Shown: one piece after another, positions 35,560 through 45,046 of the stretch | Numbering within the stretch: the stretch's first letter is position 1 | Layout of the letters: each line of letters starts with the position of its first letter | From: Stenotrophomonas oahuensis | Lineage (GTDB): Bacteria > Pseudomonadota > Gammaproteobacteria > Xanthomonadales > Xanthomonadaceae | Length of the DNA stretch: 64,000 bases | Reading direction: 5' to 3' | NCBI RefSeq assembly: GCF_031834595.1 | Contig: NZ_CP115541.1 | Span: forward strand, 2,102,501-2,166,500 | Notes under the pieces: generated by a model | What the model saw: the letters and a program-made list of their open reading frames with translations, nothing else | The model's database searches: none | What the model was told of the DNA's origin: nothing | Translations under genes and position numbers: made by a program

Positions 35560-37734
35560 GTGGCCTCCGATCGCATCGAAACCCTCATTGCCCAGATGAC
35601 CGTCGAAGAAAAAGTCGGCCAGCTGGGTGTGTTCGCAGACATGGTTCGGCCGTTCGCCCCGGATGTGAATCCGGAAGCCAACGTCAGCAATGCCGACCAG
35701 GTGTTGCAGCAGATCCGCGAGGGCAAGGTCGGCTCGCTGTTCAACGGCGTCGGCGTGGAAGCCGGCCGTCGCATCCAGCAGGTGGCCCTGGAAGAAAGCC
35801 GCCTGAAGATCCCGGTGATCCTGGCCGCCGACGTCATCCACGGCATGCGTACCGTGTTCCCGATTCCGCTGGGCGAAGCGGCCAGCTTCGAGCCCGATCT
35901 GGCCGAGCGCACCGCCCGCGCCACCGCAGTGGAAGCCACCGCTGCCGGCCTGCACTGGACCTACGCCCCGGCCGTGGACATCGCCCGTGACCAGCGCTGG
36001 GGCCGTGGTGCCGAAGGTGCCGGCGAGGACGTGGTGCTGGGCTGTGCGTTTGCCGCCGCCCGCGTGCGCGGCTTCCAGGGCACCGACCTGCGCGCGCACG
36101 ACGCGCTGCTGTCCACGCCCAAGCACTTCGCCGCCTACGGCGCGGTGATGGCTGGCATGGAATACAACATGGTGGACATCTCGCCGCAGACCCTCCGCGA
36201 CGTGCACCTGCCGCCGTTCAAGGCCGCCTTCGACGCCGGTGCCATCACCGTGATGTCCTCGTTCAACGACATCAACGGCGTGCCCGCCAGCGCCAATGCC
36301 GAACTGCTCACCGACATCCTGCGCGGCGAGTGGAATTTCCCCGGTGTGGTCATCTCCGATTACACCGCCGACATGGAACTCGTCGCCCACGGCTATGCCG
36401 CCGATGACCGCGACGCCACCGCCAAGGCGTTCACCGCCGGCCTCGACCTGAGCATGCAGAGCGGCTTCTACGCCGAGCACCTGCCGGGCCTGGTGGAACG
36501 CGGCGAAGTGCCGATGGCCACGCTGGACGAATCCGTGCGCCGCATCCTCAACCTGAAGGAAGCGATCGGTCTGTTCGACGACCCGTACCGTTCGCTGGAC
36601 CTGGCCCGCGAAGCCGACACCTCGCACATCGCCGCGCACGACGAACTGTCGCGCGACGCCGCACGCCGTTCCATCGTGCTGCTGAAGAACGAAGGCAATG
36701 TGCTGCCGCTGCGCAAGGCCGGGCAGAAGATCGCCCTGTTCGGCCCGTTCGCGCAGGACCGCGAGAACATCGAAGGCTGCTGGACTTTGTTCGGCGACAA
36801 GTCGCGCTACGTCACCCTGGAAGCCGGCGTGCGCGCCGCGATCAGCGACGAAAGCCTGCTCGAGATCGTGCCCGGCTGTGATCTGGAAGCCGCGCTGCAG
36901 GACGGCGTGGAACAGGCCGTGGCCGCCGCGCTGCGTGCCGACGTGGTGGTGCTGGCGCTGGGCGAACCGCAGCGGTACAGCGGTGAAGCGCAGTCGCGCG
37001 TCGAAATCACCCTGCCGCCGGCGCAGCAGGCGCTGGCCGAAGCCGTCGCCATGACCGGCAAGCCCATGGTGGTGCTGCTGCGCAATGGCCGCGCGCTGGC
37101 CCTGCAGGGCGCGGTGCGCAATGCCGCCGCCGTGGCAGTCACCTGGTACCTCGGCACCCAGACCGGCCCGGCCGTGGCAGACGTGCTGTTCGGTGACTAC
37201 AACCCGTCCGGCCGCCTTCCGGTCAGCTTCCCGCAGGTCAGCGGGCAGCAGCCGTTCTTCTACAACCACCCGCGCACCGGGCGTCCTGAACTGCCGACCA
37301 TGTCCGAGTTCAAGGCACGCTGGCGCGAGATTCCGAACGCACCGCTGTACCCGTTCGGGCACGGCATGGGCTACACCACCTACGGTTACGGCGTGCCGCA
37401 GCTCAGCCAGGCCAAACTCGGCTGGGATGACACCCTGACCATCACCACCACCGTCACCAACACCGGTGATGTGGCCGGCGAGGAAGTGGTGCAGTTGTAC
37501 ATCCACGACCGCGTCGCCAGCCGCGTGCGGCCGGTGCGTGAGCTGAAGGATTTCCGCAAGATCGCGCTGCAGCCGGGCGAAAGTGCCGAGGTGGTGTTCA
37601 CGCTGGATCGCCATGCGCTGGGCTTCACCGGGCGTGATGGCGTGTATCGCGCCGAGCCCGGGTTGTTTGATGTGTGGGTGTGCGCGAGTTCGATCAGTGG
37701 TGATGCCGTGCAGTTCGAGCTGCTGGCGTCCTGA
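35560..37734 (+). CDS. bglX: Glycoside hydrolase family 3 beta-glucosidase
   Basis: A 724-residue GH3 enzyme with no signal peptide, so probably cytoplasmic. The N-terminal barrel (about 1-345) shows KHFAAYGAVMAGMEYN and the nucleophile Asp267 in VVISDYTADMEL. The alpha/beta sandwich (about 375-590, including DVLFGDYNPSGRLPVSFPQ) and a C-terminal fibronectin-like domain (GDVAGEEVVQLYIHD) follow, the BglX architecture. It starts with GTG at 35560, 6 nt after AAGGA; no nearby ATG fits as well. Control by sugar through a LacI-type repressor is inferred from the operator at 35534. It is a single-gene unit. Confidence 0.92.
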   Translation: MASDRIETLIAQMTVEEKVGQLGVFADMVRPFAPDVNPEANVSNADQVLQQIREGKVGSLFNGVGVEAGRRIQQVALEESRLKIPVILAADVIHGMRTVFPIPLGEAASFEPDLAERTARATAVEATAAGLHWTYAPAVDIARDQRWGRGAEGAGEDVVLGCAFAAARVRGFQGTDLRAHDALLSTPKHFAAYGAVMAGMEYNMVDISPQTLRDVHLPPFKAAFDAGAITVMSSFNDINGVPASANAELLTDILRGEWNFPGVVISDYTADMELVAHGYAADDRDATAKAFTAGLDLSMQSGFYAEHLPGLVERGEVPMATLDESVRRILNLKEAIGLFDDPYRSLDLAREADTSHIAAHDELSRDAARRSIVLLKNEGNVLPLRKAGQKIALFGPFAQDRENIEGCWTLFGDKSRYVTLEAGVRAAISDESLLEIVPGCDLEAALQDGVEQAVAAALRADVVVLALGEPQRYSGEAQSRVEITLPPAQQALAEAVAMTGKPMVVLLRNGRALALQGAVRNAAAVAVTWYLGTQTGPAVADVLFGDYNPSGRLPVSFPQVSGQQPFFYNHPRTGRPELPTMSEFKARWREIPNAPLYPFGHGMGYTTYGYGVPQLSQAKLGWDDTLTITTTVTNTGDVAGEEVVQLYIHDRVASRVRPVRELKDFRKIALQPGESAEVVFTLDRHALGFTGRDGVYRAEPGLFDVWVCASSISGDAVQFELLAS

Positions 37735-37748
37735 TTCGGGTTGCCACG

Positions 37749-37850
37749 GTCACGACCAACGGTCGTGACCTACCGCAAGGATCGGCGGTGCATTGACCGG
37801 CACATATCGACGATGCACTGACCGGTAGGTCACGACCGTTGGTCGTGACC
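37749..37850. repeat. Pair of inverted GTAG-type REPs
   Basis: REPs at 37750-37774 (minus) and 37824-37850 (plus) have the same GTCACGACCGTTGGTCGTGAC hairpin in opposite orientation about 50 bp apart, the layout of a bacterial interspersed mosaic element. Confidence 0.87.
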
Positions 37851-37926
37851 GCGCGATGTCTCCGATCATCCGCACGTGACACCCTGCGCACTACCCTGAT
37901 TCCATTCTCATTCGGATGGAACGCGC

Positions 37927-38553
37927 ATGCGCCTGACGCCCCTCCTGCTCGCCCTCACCACCCCCCTGTGGCTGACCGCCTGCAGCAAGCCCGAATCCTC
38001 CGGCACCACCGAAGCGCCCGCCGCCACCGCCCCAGCGGAAGATGCGCCGGTCGCCGGCAACTCCCCTGACGCGGTCCCGGCCACCAGCGAACCGGCCCCG
38101 GCCACCACGCCCGCACCCGCCACCACCGAAGTGGCCGCCGGTGAAGCCGCCGCCTCTGGCGACGACCACGCCGCCGCCGCGGAAGGCGACGCGCGCCAGC
38201 GTATCGAACGCCTGCTCGGTGACGTGGATCAGTACGAAAAGGTGTTCACCGAGCTGCAGCGCGGCGTTGCCGCCGATGATGCCGCTGCGGTCGCCGCGCT
38301 GCTGCGTTACCCGGTGCGGGTGAGCGTGGACGGCAAGACCGTAAAGCTTGCCGACGCGGCTGCATTCCAGCGGGATTACGCGAAGATCGTTACGCCGGCG
38401 CTGAAGGCGCTGATTGCCGAGCAGCGTTTCGACACGTTGTTCGTCAACCAGCAGGGCGTGATGCTGGGGCAGGGCGAGGTGTGGATCACCGGCACGTGCG
38501 TGGACAAGGCATGTGCGAAGTCCGACGTGAAGGTCAACAATATCGGCGCGTGA
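37927..38553 (+). CDS. Lipoprotein of unknown function
   Basis: A 208-residue lipoprotein with an LTAC lipobox (Cys19), an Ala/Pro/Thr-rich linker (about 22-80), and a folded domain (about 85-208) that carries ARQRIERLLGDVDQYEKVFTELQR and LLRYPVRVSVDGKTVKLADAAAF. This part resembles small periplasmic NTF2-like or SnoaL-like proteins, but I cannot name the family. A CxxxxxC pair (TCVDKAC) near the C-terminus may form a disulfide. It has no operon partner. Confidence 0.75.
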   Translation: MRLTPLLLALTTPLWLTACSKPESSGTTEAPAATAPAEDAPVAGNSPDAVPATSEPAPATTPAPATTEVAAGEAAASGDDHAAAAEGDARQRIERLLGDVDQYEKVFTELQRGVAADDAAAVAALLRYPVRVSVDGKTVKLADAAAFQRDYAKIVTPALKALIAEQRFDTLFVNQQGVMLGQGEVWITGTCVDKACAKSDVKVNNIGA

Positions 38554-38599
38554 TCGCCCGGTGCGGCACCGCGAAGGACGCGCATGGCGGGACATCGGG

Positions 38600-38681
38600 C
38601 GACCATGGATGGCGTTGACGCGCATGGCGCGTCACTACGATCCATGGTCGCTCGACCGGTAGGGACGCGCCATGCGCGTCC
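38600..38681. repeat. REP nested in an 11-bp inverted repeat, plus a second REP
   Basis: The arms CGACCATGGAT (38600-38610) and ATCCATGGTCG (38640-38650) flank a REP of the ACGCGCCATGCGCGT class (38616-38639). A second REP (GGTAGGGACGCGCCATGCGC) lies at 38658-38681 in the opposite orientation. Confidence 0.8.
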
Positions 38682-38709
38682 ATCGCGGGGTCTCTCGCAC
38701 CCGGAACAA

Positions 38710-39858
38710 TTAACCCTTCGGCGTCAACTTCAACAGCCGGCCGTTGCTGCCATCTTCCAGAATCCAGATGGCCCCATCCGGACCCTGCTCCACCTCGCGA
38801 ATCCGCTCACCCATCGCAAACCGCTCGGCTTCCTTCGCGTTGTCACCATCAAACGCGACGCGCACCAGCGACGTTGACGACAGCCCGCCAATGAAGCCGC
38901 TGCCCTTCCACTGCGGGAACTGCGAACCGTTGTAGATGATGAAACCGGCCGGCGAAATCACCGGCGTCCAGGTGATCTTCGGTGCTTCAAACTCCGGACG
39001 CGTGCTGTGGTCCGGAATCTCGCGGCCGTCGTAATGGTTGCCGTTGGAGACAATCGGGTAGCCATAGTTCTTGCCGCGCACGATCAGATTCAACTCATCG
39101 CCGCCGGCCGGGCCCATTTCATGCACCCACAGCTTGCCCTTCGCATCAAAGGCAATACCCAGCGCATTGCGATGGCCGATCGACCACGCCTGCGCCGCCA
39201 CGCCACCTTGTGAGGCGAACGGGTTGTCACCCGGCACCGTGCCGTCGTCGTTCAGACGGACGATCTTGCCCAGGTTGCCGCTCATGTCCTGCGCCGGGTC
39301 GAACTTCTGCCGTTCGCTGGAGGTGATCCACAGCTTGCCGTCCGGCCCGAACGCCAGGCGATGGCCGTAATGGCCCTTGCCGCTCACCTTCGGGGTCTGC
39401 CGCCAGATCACCTTGAAGTCCTGCAGCGTGCCGCTGCCATCGGCGGCCAGCACCAGCTTGGCGCGCGCCACGGCCGCGCCGCGGGTGTCGTTTTCACCCT
39501 CTTCGGCGTAGCTCACGTACACAAAGCCGTTCTTGGCGAAGTCCGGGTGCGGCAGCACATCGCCCAAGCCGCCCTGGCCGCCGTAGGCCACCTTCGGCAG
39601 GCCGGTGATCTCGGCGCGCTTGCCGGTCTGCACATTGAAGTGCTGCAGCGTGCCTTCCTTCTCGGTCACCAGCAGGCTGCCATCGGGCAGGAAGGCCATC
39701 GCCCACGGCTGGTCGAACTTGGCGACCTCGGTGGCGGTGAACGGCCATTGCGCCTTCTGCAGCACCGGTGCCGCATCGGGGCTGGCCGCCACGCAGGCGG
39801 TGGTGAACAGGGCAGGGGTGGCCGCAAGGGCCAGGGTGAGCAGCAGATGGCGGGGCAT
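38710..39858 (-). CDS. PQQ-dependent sugar dehydrogenase (soluble aldose type)
   Basis: A 382-residue secreted six-bladed beta-propeller of the GSDH/Asd (YliI) family. A signal peptide (MPRHLLLTLALAATPALFTTA) precedes the propeller. Motifs: FDQPWAMAFLPDGSLLVTEKEG, GGQGGLGDVLPHPDFA, GHRNALGIAFDAKGKLWVHEMGPAGGDELN and IREVEQGPDGAIWILED. These enzymes oxidise aldoses in the periplasm using PQQ and Ca2+. No PQQ synthesis gene is nearby. The start at 39858 is chosen for the signal peptide and GGAGA upstream. Confidence 0.9.
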   Translation of the reverse strand: MPRHLLLTLALAATPALFTTACVAASPDAAPVLQKAQWPFTATEVAKFDQPWAMAFLPDGSLLVTEKEGTLQHFNVQTGKRAEITGLPKVAYGGQGGLGDVLPHPDFAKNGFVYVSYAEEGENDTRGAAVARAKLVLAADGSGTLQDFKVIWRQTPKVSGKGHYGHRLAFGPDGKLWITSSERQKFDPAQDMSGNLGKIVRLNDDGTVPGDNPFASQGGVAAQAWSIGHRNALGIAFDAKGKLWVHEMGPAGGDELNLIVRGKNYGYPIVSNGNHYDGREIPDHSTRPEFEAPKITWTPVISPAGFIIYNGSQFPQWKGSGFIGGLSSTSLVRVAFDGDNAKEAERFAMGERIREVEQGPDGAIWILEDGSNGRLLKLTPKG

Positions 39859-40011
39859 GAGGGTGTCTCCGTCAGGGGTGCAATGTGAAGCCATGGTTGT
39901 ACAGCATGGCCATCAACACCGCGTGGACCATAGGTCACCCCGGATAGGCGCGCCGCCCGGATTCAGCTAACGTACGCAGCAACACGGACGCCTCAAAACG
40001 GAGTTTGCAGC

Positions 40012-40458
40012 ATGAATGCCAGCGTACAGAAACCTTCCCCCGCCTTCATCGCCGCCTCCTGGACGGCGCTGCTGCTGGGCGCGGCGGCCTACCTGATCGG
40101 CCTTTTCAACGCTGAGATGGCCCTCAACGAGAAGGGCTACTACCTGACCCTGCTGCTGTTCGGCCTGTTCGCCGCCGTGTCGCTGCAGAAGAGCGTACGC
40201 GACCGTGTGGAAGGCATTCCGGTCAGCGGCCTGTACTACGCGCTGTGCTGGTTCGCCCTGCTGGCCTCGCTGCTGCTGTTGCTGGTCGGCCTGTGGAACG
40301 CCACCCTGCTGCTCAGCGAAAAGGGCTTCTACGGCATGGCCTTCGCGCTCAGTCTGTTCGGCGCAGTGGCCGTACAGAAGAACACCCGCGACCTCATGGC
40401 CGCAGGTGCTGATGAGCCGAAGCGCGCAGCCAAGCTGCCGCCGCTCCCCGGCGAATAA
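40012..40458 (+). CDS. YiaA/YiaB family inner membrane protein
   Basis: A 148-residue protein with four helices arranged as two similar halves: [33 protein letters not shown] and [34 protein letters not shown]. This internal duplication is typical of YiaA/YiaB. The function is unknown; relatives are described only as inner membrane proteins. Confidence 0.85.
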   Translation: MNASVQKPSPAFIAASWTALLLGAAAYLIGLFNAEMALNEKGYYLTLLLFGLFAAVSLQKSVRDRVEGIPVSGLYYALCWFALLASLLLLLVGLWNATLLLSEKGFYGMAFALSLFGAVAVQKNTRDLMAAGADEPKRAAKLPPLPGE

Positions 40459-40462
40459 GAGC

Positions 40463-40831
40463 TCACGTCCCGCGCGGCACACCTTTATCCAGATGCGCCT
40501 GCCGCAACGCGGTGGACTCATCCCACCCACGCTGCACCGCCGAGCGCGCCTGCTCCCAGGTCAGCTTGCTTTTCGCATGTTCACTTGCCCAGCGCGACTG
40601 CAGCTCCGCTTCAACCTGCTCATACGCCTCAATCACCTCATCGGCCCGCGTACGCTGATGACGCGCGCTGTAACCGAGGTAATACGCCGGCTCGTAATCA
40701 TCAAAGATCAGCTCGCTGTTGCCGTCGTAATACGGCTCCGCGCTGAAGCGCTCGCGCCAGTAATCGGCAACTGCCTGGCGCGGCACGCCGTCTTCCGGCA
40801 CCCGGCCGGGAATCTGATAGTCAGGGCTCAT
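40463..40831 (-). CDS. Conserved small cytosolic protein of unknown function
   Basis: A 122-residue acidic, Tyr/Trp-rich protein with no signal peptide or helix. It begins MSPDYQIPGRVPEDGVPRQA and carries YYLGYSARHQRTRADEVIEAYEQ. I do not recognise the family and see no catalytic motif. It is tail to tail with the YiaA-type gene, 4 bp apart. Confidence 0.7.
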   Translation of the reverse strand: MSPDYQIPGRVPEDGVPRQAVADYWRERFSAEPYYDGNSELIFDDYEPAYYLGYSARHQRTRADEVIEAYEQVEAELQSRWASEHAKSKLTWEQARSAVQRGWDESTALRQAHLDKGVPRGT

Positions 40832-40926
40832 GTCTGGCTCCGGTGGGGTGAGGGTTTACCGTAGCCTTGAGGCGGTTAACGTTGTGGGCGTGGCGGGTGA
40901 ATGGTGGATCAAACCGCCCGCACGCC

Positions 40927-41033
40927 CCGCCACGACCAACGGTCGTGGCCTACCGATCGCCCGCCAACGGATGCACCGACGGATCGTTCGCCATCGATCC
41001 GGCTCCGGTAGATCACGACCGTTGGTCGTGATC
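40927..41033. repeat. Pair of inverted GTAG-type REPs overlapping the end of the APC gene
   Basis: REPs at 40929-40954 (minus) and 41007-41033 (plus). The second encodes, on the minus strand, the last residues and the stop codon of the permease gene. Confidence 0.85.
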
Positions 41034-42320
41034 GCCCTTCCGCGGCAACAGATAAATCACCCCACCCACCGCGAACGCAATCAACGCCGCCGCGATGTTC
41101 TGCCAGCTGGCACTGGCAAACAACGCCAGACACAGCACCAGCGCCAGGATAGGAATCAACGGCCCCCCTGGCAGCTTCAATGCCCCCGGCCGATCCCGGA
41201 AACGCCGCGCCAGCACAATCACCGCCGCCGCCGTGCCGATATACGCAAACAACCGCGTCGTCATCGACAACAACGCCAGCTGCACGAACGACCCGCTCAG
41301 CGCCAGCACCAGCGCAATCAACCCCTGGGTCACAATCGCCGCCGCCGGCGTGCGGAAGCGCGGATGCACCTGCGCCAGCAGCTTCGGTCCATAGCCATCG
41401 CGCGCCAGCGCAAACAGGAAACGCGGCCCCATCATCATCGTGTTGCTGTTGGTGCCCAGAATCGAAATCGTCGCGCCCACGGTCAGAATCAGCGCCAGCG
41501 CCTCACCCCCAAACCCCGCCGCCGCATCCGCCAACGGCGTCGCCGAATCCGCCAGCGCCGGCAGCGTGCCCTGCGCAATGAACTGCACCGCGCCGTAAAT
41601 CACCGTCACCGTCACAATCATGGTGATCAGCGCGAACGGAATGTCGCGCTTCGGGTTGCGATATTCACCCGCCGCCGCCGGAATGTTCTCAAAACCCGCA
41701 TACGCATACAGCAGCAACAGCGCCGCCTCGCCCATGCGCTGCAGGTCATGCGGATCGGGGCGCTGGCCGGAGAACGCCAGGTCCATGTCCACATAGAACG
41801 CGCCAATCAGCACGAACAGCAGCAGCGGCAGCAGCTTGCCGATCACCAGCACGATGCCGGTGCGCGCCGCCGAGCGCACGCCCATCACGTTCACCGCGGT
41901 CAGGAACCCCAGCGACACCACGATCACCAGCACCCGGCCCATATCGTGCCCGGCCCACGGCCAGAACCGCGCCACCGCATCGGCCAGCGCATTGCTCAAC
42001 GCCGCCGCCGAGCTGATCCGGGTCAGCCAGATCATCCAGCCGATCTCAAACCCGGCAAAGCGCCCGAACGCCTCGCGCGCATACAGATAACTGCCACCCG
42101 GCTCATCGAAGTAGCTCGCGGCCTGCGCGTAGCACAGCACCAGCAGCGCCACCACGATGCCCGCCGCCACCACGCCCCACAGGCTGAACGGTCCCAGCAG
42201 CAATACCGTGGCCGCCGGCAGCAGGTAGATCCCGCTGCCAATCACGTCGTTGATCGACAGCCCGACAATCTGCCAGCGGCTGACCGCACGCTCCAGTTGC
42301 GGTTCGGAAGGTGTGCTCAT
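41013..42320 (-). CDS. APC-family amino acid permease
   Basis: A 435-residue inner membrane transporter with 12 predicted helices of the APC superfamily. The first helix carries GLSINDVIGSGIYLLPA, the substrate-backbone-binding motif, and a later segment EPGGSYLYAREAFG is also typical. Substrate not readable; the context (L,D-transpeptidase, dipeptide epimerase, D-Ala-D-Ala peptidase) suggests an amino acid or dipeptide from peptidoglycan. The ATG overlaps the stop of the L,D-transpeptidase gene by 4 nt. The last six residues (DHDQRS) and stop TGA come from a REP. Confidence 0.9.
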   Translation of the reverse strand: MSTPSEPQLERAVSRWQIVGLSINDVIGSGIYLLPAATVLLLGPFSLWGVVAAGIVVALLVLCYAQAASYFDEPGGSYLYAREAFGRFAGFEIGWMIWLTRISSAAALSNALADAVARFWPWAGHDMGRVLVIVVSLGFLTAVNVMGVRSAARTGIVLVIGKLLPLLLFVLIGAFYVDMDLAFSGQRPDPHDLQRMGEAALLLLYAYAGFENIPAAAGEYRNPKRDIPFALITMIVTVTVIYGAVQFIAQGTLPALADSATPLADAAAGFGGEALALILTVGATISILGTNSNTMMMGPRFLFALARDGYGPKLLAQVHPRFRTPAAAIVTQGLIALVLALSGSFVQLALLSMTTRLFAYIGTAAAVIVLARRFRDRPGALKLPGGPLIPILALVLCLALFASASWQNIAAALIAFAVGGVIYLLPRKGDHDQRS

Positions 42321-43072
42321 GGCGCGCCCAGAGCCGGCAGCTGCCACTGCGCCTGCAGCTGCGCGTACTGCGCCTTCGGCAGCAGCACGAAGCGCGGTTG
42401 TGCCGCCGGCGTCAGCCAGCCCAGCAGGGTGGTCATGTGCGCCGGCTCCATCGCCGTGCACCCGGCCGTGGCCTCACCGGGGGTGCGCCACAGGTGGGCG
42501 AAGATGCAGCTGCCGCCGCGCGGCACCGCCTTCGGGTTGTGCTCGATCACAAAGCCCTCGCGGTACCGCACATCGCCCTTGTTGTGCAGGTCCAGCCGCA
42601 TCGGCTCGGTGGAACCCTCCACCGCCTCGGCTCCCACCACGTCCGCATCGACGATGCGGTTGTAGTACTTCGAATCCGGTACATCCATGCAGTAGCTGCT
42701 TTCCATCATCGGCTGGTAGGGCAGGGACGTGGTCACCTTGTCCGCATAGCCGAACGCCTCGCCAATCGCGAAGATCCCGGCCGGGCTGCGGCCATCACCT
42801 TCCTGCTTCTGCGGCCCGCCCTTCTGCGCCGGGTGCAGGCCCGTGCCCCAGGCGCTGCCGCTGCGACCCACCGCCACCGTGAATGCCTCACCCTGCGGTC
42901 GCCAGCCGGTCTCGGTGCGCGCATACGCCTGCAGCGTGCCGGAGGTGGCATCCCAGTCAGCCGTGGTCACCACCACCAGCTGGGTGGTGCCGTCCAGGGG
43001 ATCGGCGGCCCAGGCGGGCAGGGCACAGGCCAGCACAACGGTGGCAACAGCGGTTCGCAGGTACGGCAGCAT
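42317..43072 (-). CDS. YkuD-type L,D-transpeptidase
   Basis: A 251-residue secreted protein with a signal peptide ending ...LACALPAWA. The catalytic region reads HNPKAVPRGGSCIFAHLW and then ATAGCTAME, with the conserved His and nucleophilic Cys of the YkuD family. Such enzymes cross-link or remodel peptidoglycan through meso-diaminopimelate residues; the COG3786-type subgroup may act on free muropeptides, a guess from context. An ATG at 43072 with GGAG 6 nt upstream is preferred over TTG at 43078. Confidence 0.87.
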   Translation of the reverse strand: MLPYLRTAVATVVLACALPAWAADPLDGTTQLVVVTTADWDATSGTLQAYARTETGWRPQGEAFTVAVGRSGSAWGTGLHPAQKGGPQKQEGDGRSPAGIFAIGEAFGYADKVTTSLPYQPMMESSYCMDVPDSKYYNRIVDADVVGAEAVEGSTEPMRLDLHNKGDVRYREGFVIEHNPKAVPRGGSCIFAHLWRTPGEATAGCTAMEPAHMTTLLGWLTPAAQPRFVLLPKAQYAQLQAQWQLPALGAP

Positions 43073-43087
43073 CGTCAACTCCAGAAA

Positions 43088-43936
43088 TCAGGTGTCGATC
43101 AGGTGTTCAATCCGCTCCAGGTTCACCCCCAGCTGGCGGTGCCGGTCCGGGTTGGCGTGGCAGAGCAGAACAAACAGAAAGTCCAGCAGCGACTGCAAGG
43201 CTGAACGGTACAACAGTTGTGCCATCGAAGGGGCCGGGTCGTGCGCGCACACCACCAGCGCCGCATCGGCGTGCGCGCGCAGCGGGTTGGCACTGTGGCG
43301 GGTGATCGACACCACCTTGCCGCCCATGTCCTGGAACTGACGCGACAGCTGATACAGCTGCGGCAGCTTGCCGAACTCCGAGAACACCAGCAGCACGTCA
43401 CCCGGCCGCACTGCGGAAAGATTGGCCATCATCAGAATCGGGTCAGCGTGGTGCACGGTCAGCATGCCCAGCAACGACAACCGCATCGCGAACTCGCGTG
43501 CATACAGGCCATCGTCGCCCAGCCCGTACACGAACACCTTCGGTGCGCCGTCCACCAGCGCCACAATCCGCTCCACATCGGCCTGCGCATTGGCCACCCG
43601 GGTTTCGTCATCGGCGGCCTGCCGGCTGTGCCGCAGGCGCTCGCCCAGCTGTGCGTAGCCGTTGCCTGGCTCGCCCGCTGGAGGGGCCGCCTGCGGGTCG
43701 CTGCCCGCGCGCGCCACCGCCTGGCCCACCGAGTACTTCAGGTCCGGGTAGCCCTTGAAGCCCAGCTTCTGGCTGAACTTCACCACGCTGGACTGGCTGA
43801 TCCCCAGCGCGCTGGCCAGTTGCTGCGACGAGTAGTCGCGCAGCAGGTGCGCGTTGTCCAGGATGAAGTCGGCAATGCGGCGTTCAATCGCCGACATCTG
43901 GTCGCGTTCAGAGCGGATTTTCAGCAAAGGCGGCAT
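43088..43936 (-). CDS. RpiR/MurR-family transcriptional regulator
   Basis: A 282-residue regulator with an N-terminal helix-turn-helix (about 15-75, SSQQLASALGISQSSVVKFSQKLGFKGYPDLK) and a C-terminal SIS domain (about 120-260) that binds phosphosugars in relatives. MurR of E. coli represses N-acetylmuramic acid genes. Here it sits within the operon for peptide degradation, so it probably controls this locus in response to a cell-wall sugar or peptide; the palindrome at 46618 is a candidate target. Confidence 0.9.
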   Translation of the reverse strand: MPPLLKIRSERDQMSAIERRIADFILDNAHLLRDYSSQQLASALGISQSSVVKFSQKLGFKGYPDLKYSVGQAVARAGSDPQAAPPAGEPGNGYAQLGERLRHSRQAADDETRVANAQADVERIVALVDGAPKVFVYGLGDDGLYAREFAMRLSLLGMLTVHHADPILMMANLSAVRPGDVLLVFSEFGKLPQLYQLSRQFQDMGGKVVSITRHSANPLRAHADAALVVCAHDPAPSMAQLLYRSALQSLLDFLFVLLCHANPDRHRQLGVNLERIEHLIDT

Positions 43937-43939
43937 CGG

Positions 43940-45046
43940 TTACCAACGTGGCGGCGTGATCATTTCCAACCCCTGCACCTCGGTGATCCCCAACCCCGGC
44001 GTATCACTGATGGTGATCTCAGACTCGTTGAAATGCACGCCCCCGGTGACCGGATTGAAGCGGCCCAGCGACGGCCCGTCCAGGTCCACCTTGGTGATCA
44101 CATCGCTCTTGGCCACCGCCAGGTGCACCGCCGCGGCCACGCTGATGCTGGACTCGATCATGCAGCCAATCATGCACGGCACCCCGTAGATGGCGGCAAT
44201 GTCCGCAATGCGGATCGCGTTCGACAGCCCGCCGGTCTTCATCAGCTTGATGTTGATGATGTCCGCCGCGCGCTGCTGGATCAGGTCGAACACCTGGCCC
44301 GGATTGAACACGCTCTCATCGGCCATCACCGGCGTGTTGACCCGGTCGGTGACGTACTTCAGCCCGCTGATGTCGGCCGCCTTCACCGGCTGCTCCAGCA
44401 GTTCCAGTACCACCCCGGCTTCTTCCAGCGTGCGCATCGCCTGCACCGCCTGCTTCGCCGTCCAGCCCTGGTTGGCATCCAGGCGCAGCAGGGCACGGCC
44501 CTGCACGGCAGCGTGGATCGCCTTCACCCGCTCCACGTCCAGGCCGATGTCCTTGCCCACCTTGATCTTCAGCGACTCGAAGCCGCGATCAATCGCGGAC
44601 AGCGAGTCCGCCACCATCTTGTCGATGTAGTCCACGCTGATGGTGATGTCGGTGGTGATCACCGGGTCGCCACCGCCCAGCATCTGGTACAGCGGCGCGT
44701 TGTGCAGCTGTGCCCATAAGTCGTACAGCGCGATCTCCACCGCCGCCTTCGCGCTGGTGTTGCGCTCCAGCGATGATTGCACCAGCGCGCAGTTGCGGTT
44801 GAGGTTGGCCACGTCCTGGCCAATCAGGCGCGGCTTGATGAAGCGGTCAATCGCCTCAATGATCGACCCGTGCGTATCGCCGGTGATCACCGCCGTCGCG
44901 GGCGCTTCGCCGTAGCCGGTGTGGCCGCTGTCGGTGCGGATCAGCACTACCACGTCTTCCACGGTATCCACCGTGCGCAGCGCGGTTTTGAACGGGGTTT
45001 TCAAGGGCACGCGCAGCATGCCCAGTTCGATATCGGTGATTTTCAT
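43940..45046 (-). CDS. L-Ala-D/L-Glu-type dipeptide epimerase
   Basis: A 368-residue enolase-superfamily enzyme that converts L-Ala-D-Glu, released from murein, to L-Ala-L-Glu. The muconate-lactonizing subgroup layout is clear: the LKIKVGKD lysine motif on one side, then RLDANQGW, ELLEQPV and MADESVF metal-ligand segments, and the NIKLMKTGG second lysine. MIESSISVAAAVHLAVA closes the active site. Substrate specificity is inferred, supported by the neighbouring genes. It starts 1 nt overlapping the NlpC/P60 stop and ends 3 nt before the regulator. Confidence 0.9.
   Translation of the reverse strand: MKITDIELGMLRVPLKTPFKTALRTVDTVEDVVVLIRTDSGHTGYGEAPATAVITGDTHGSIIEAIDRFIKPRLIGQDVANLNRNCALVQSSLERNTSAKAAVEIALYDLWAQLHNAPLYQMLGGGDPVITTDITISVDYIDKMVADSLSAIDRGFESLKIKVGKDIGLDVERVKAIHAAVQGRALLRLDANQGWTAKQAVQAMRTLEEAGVVLELLEQPVKAADISGLKYVTDRVNTPVMADESVFNPGQVFDLIQQRAADIINIKLMKTGGLSNAIRIADIAAIYGVPCMIGCMIESSISVAAAVHLAVAKSDVITKVDLDGPSLGRFNPVTGGVHFNESEITISDTPGLGITEVQGLEMITPPRW

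Noticed and set aside
40463..40831. Antitoxin or stress protein assignment for the small acidic gene
   Set aside because: No toxin neighbour and no family motif; left as unknown.
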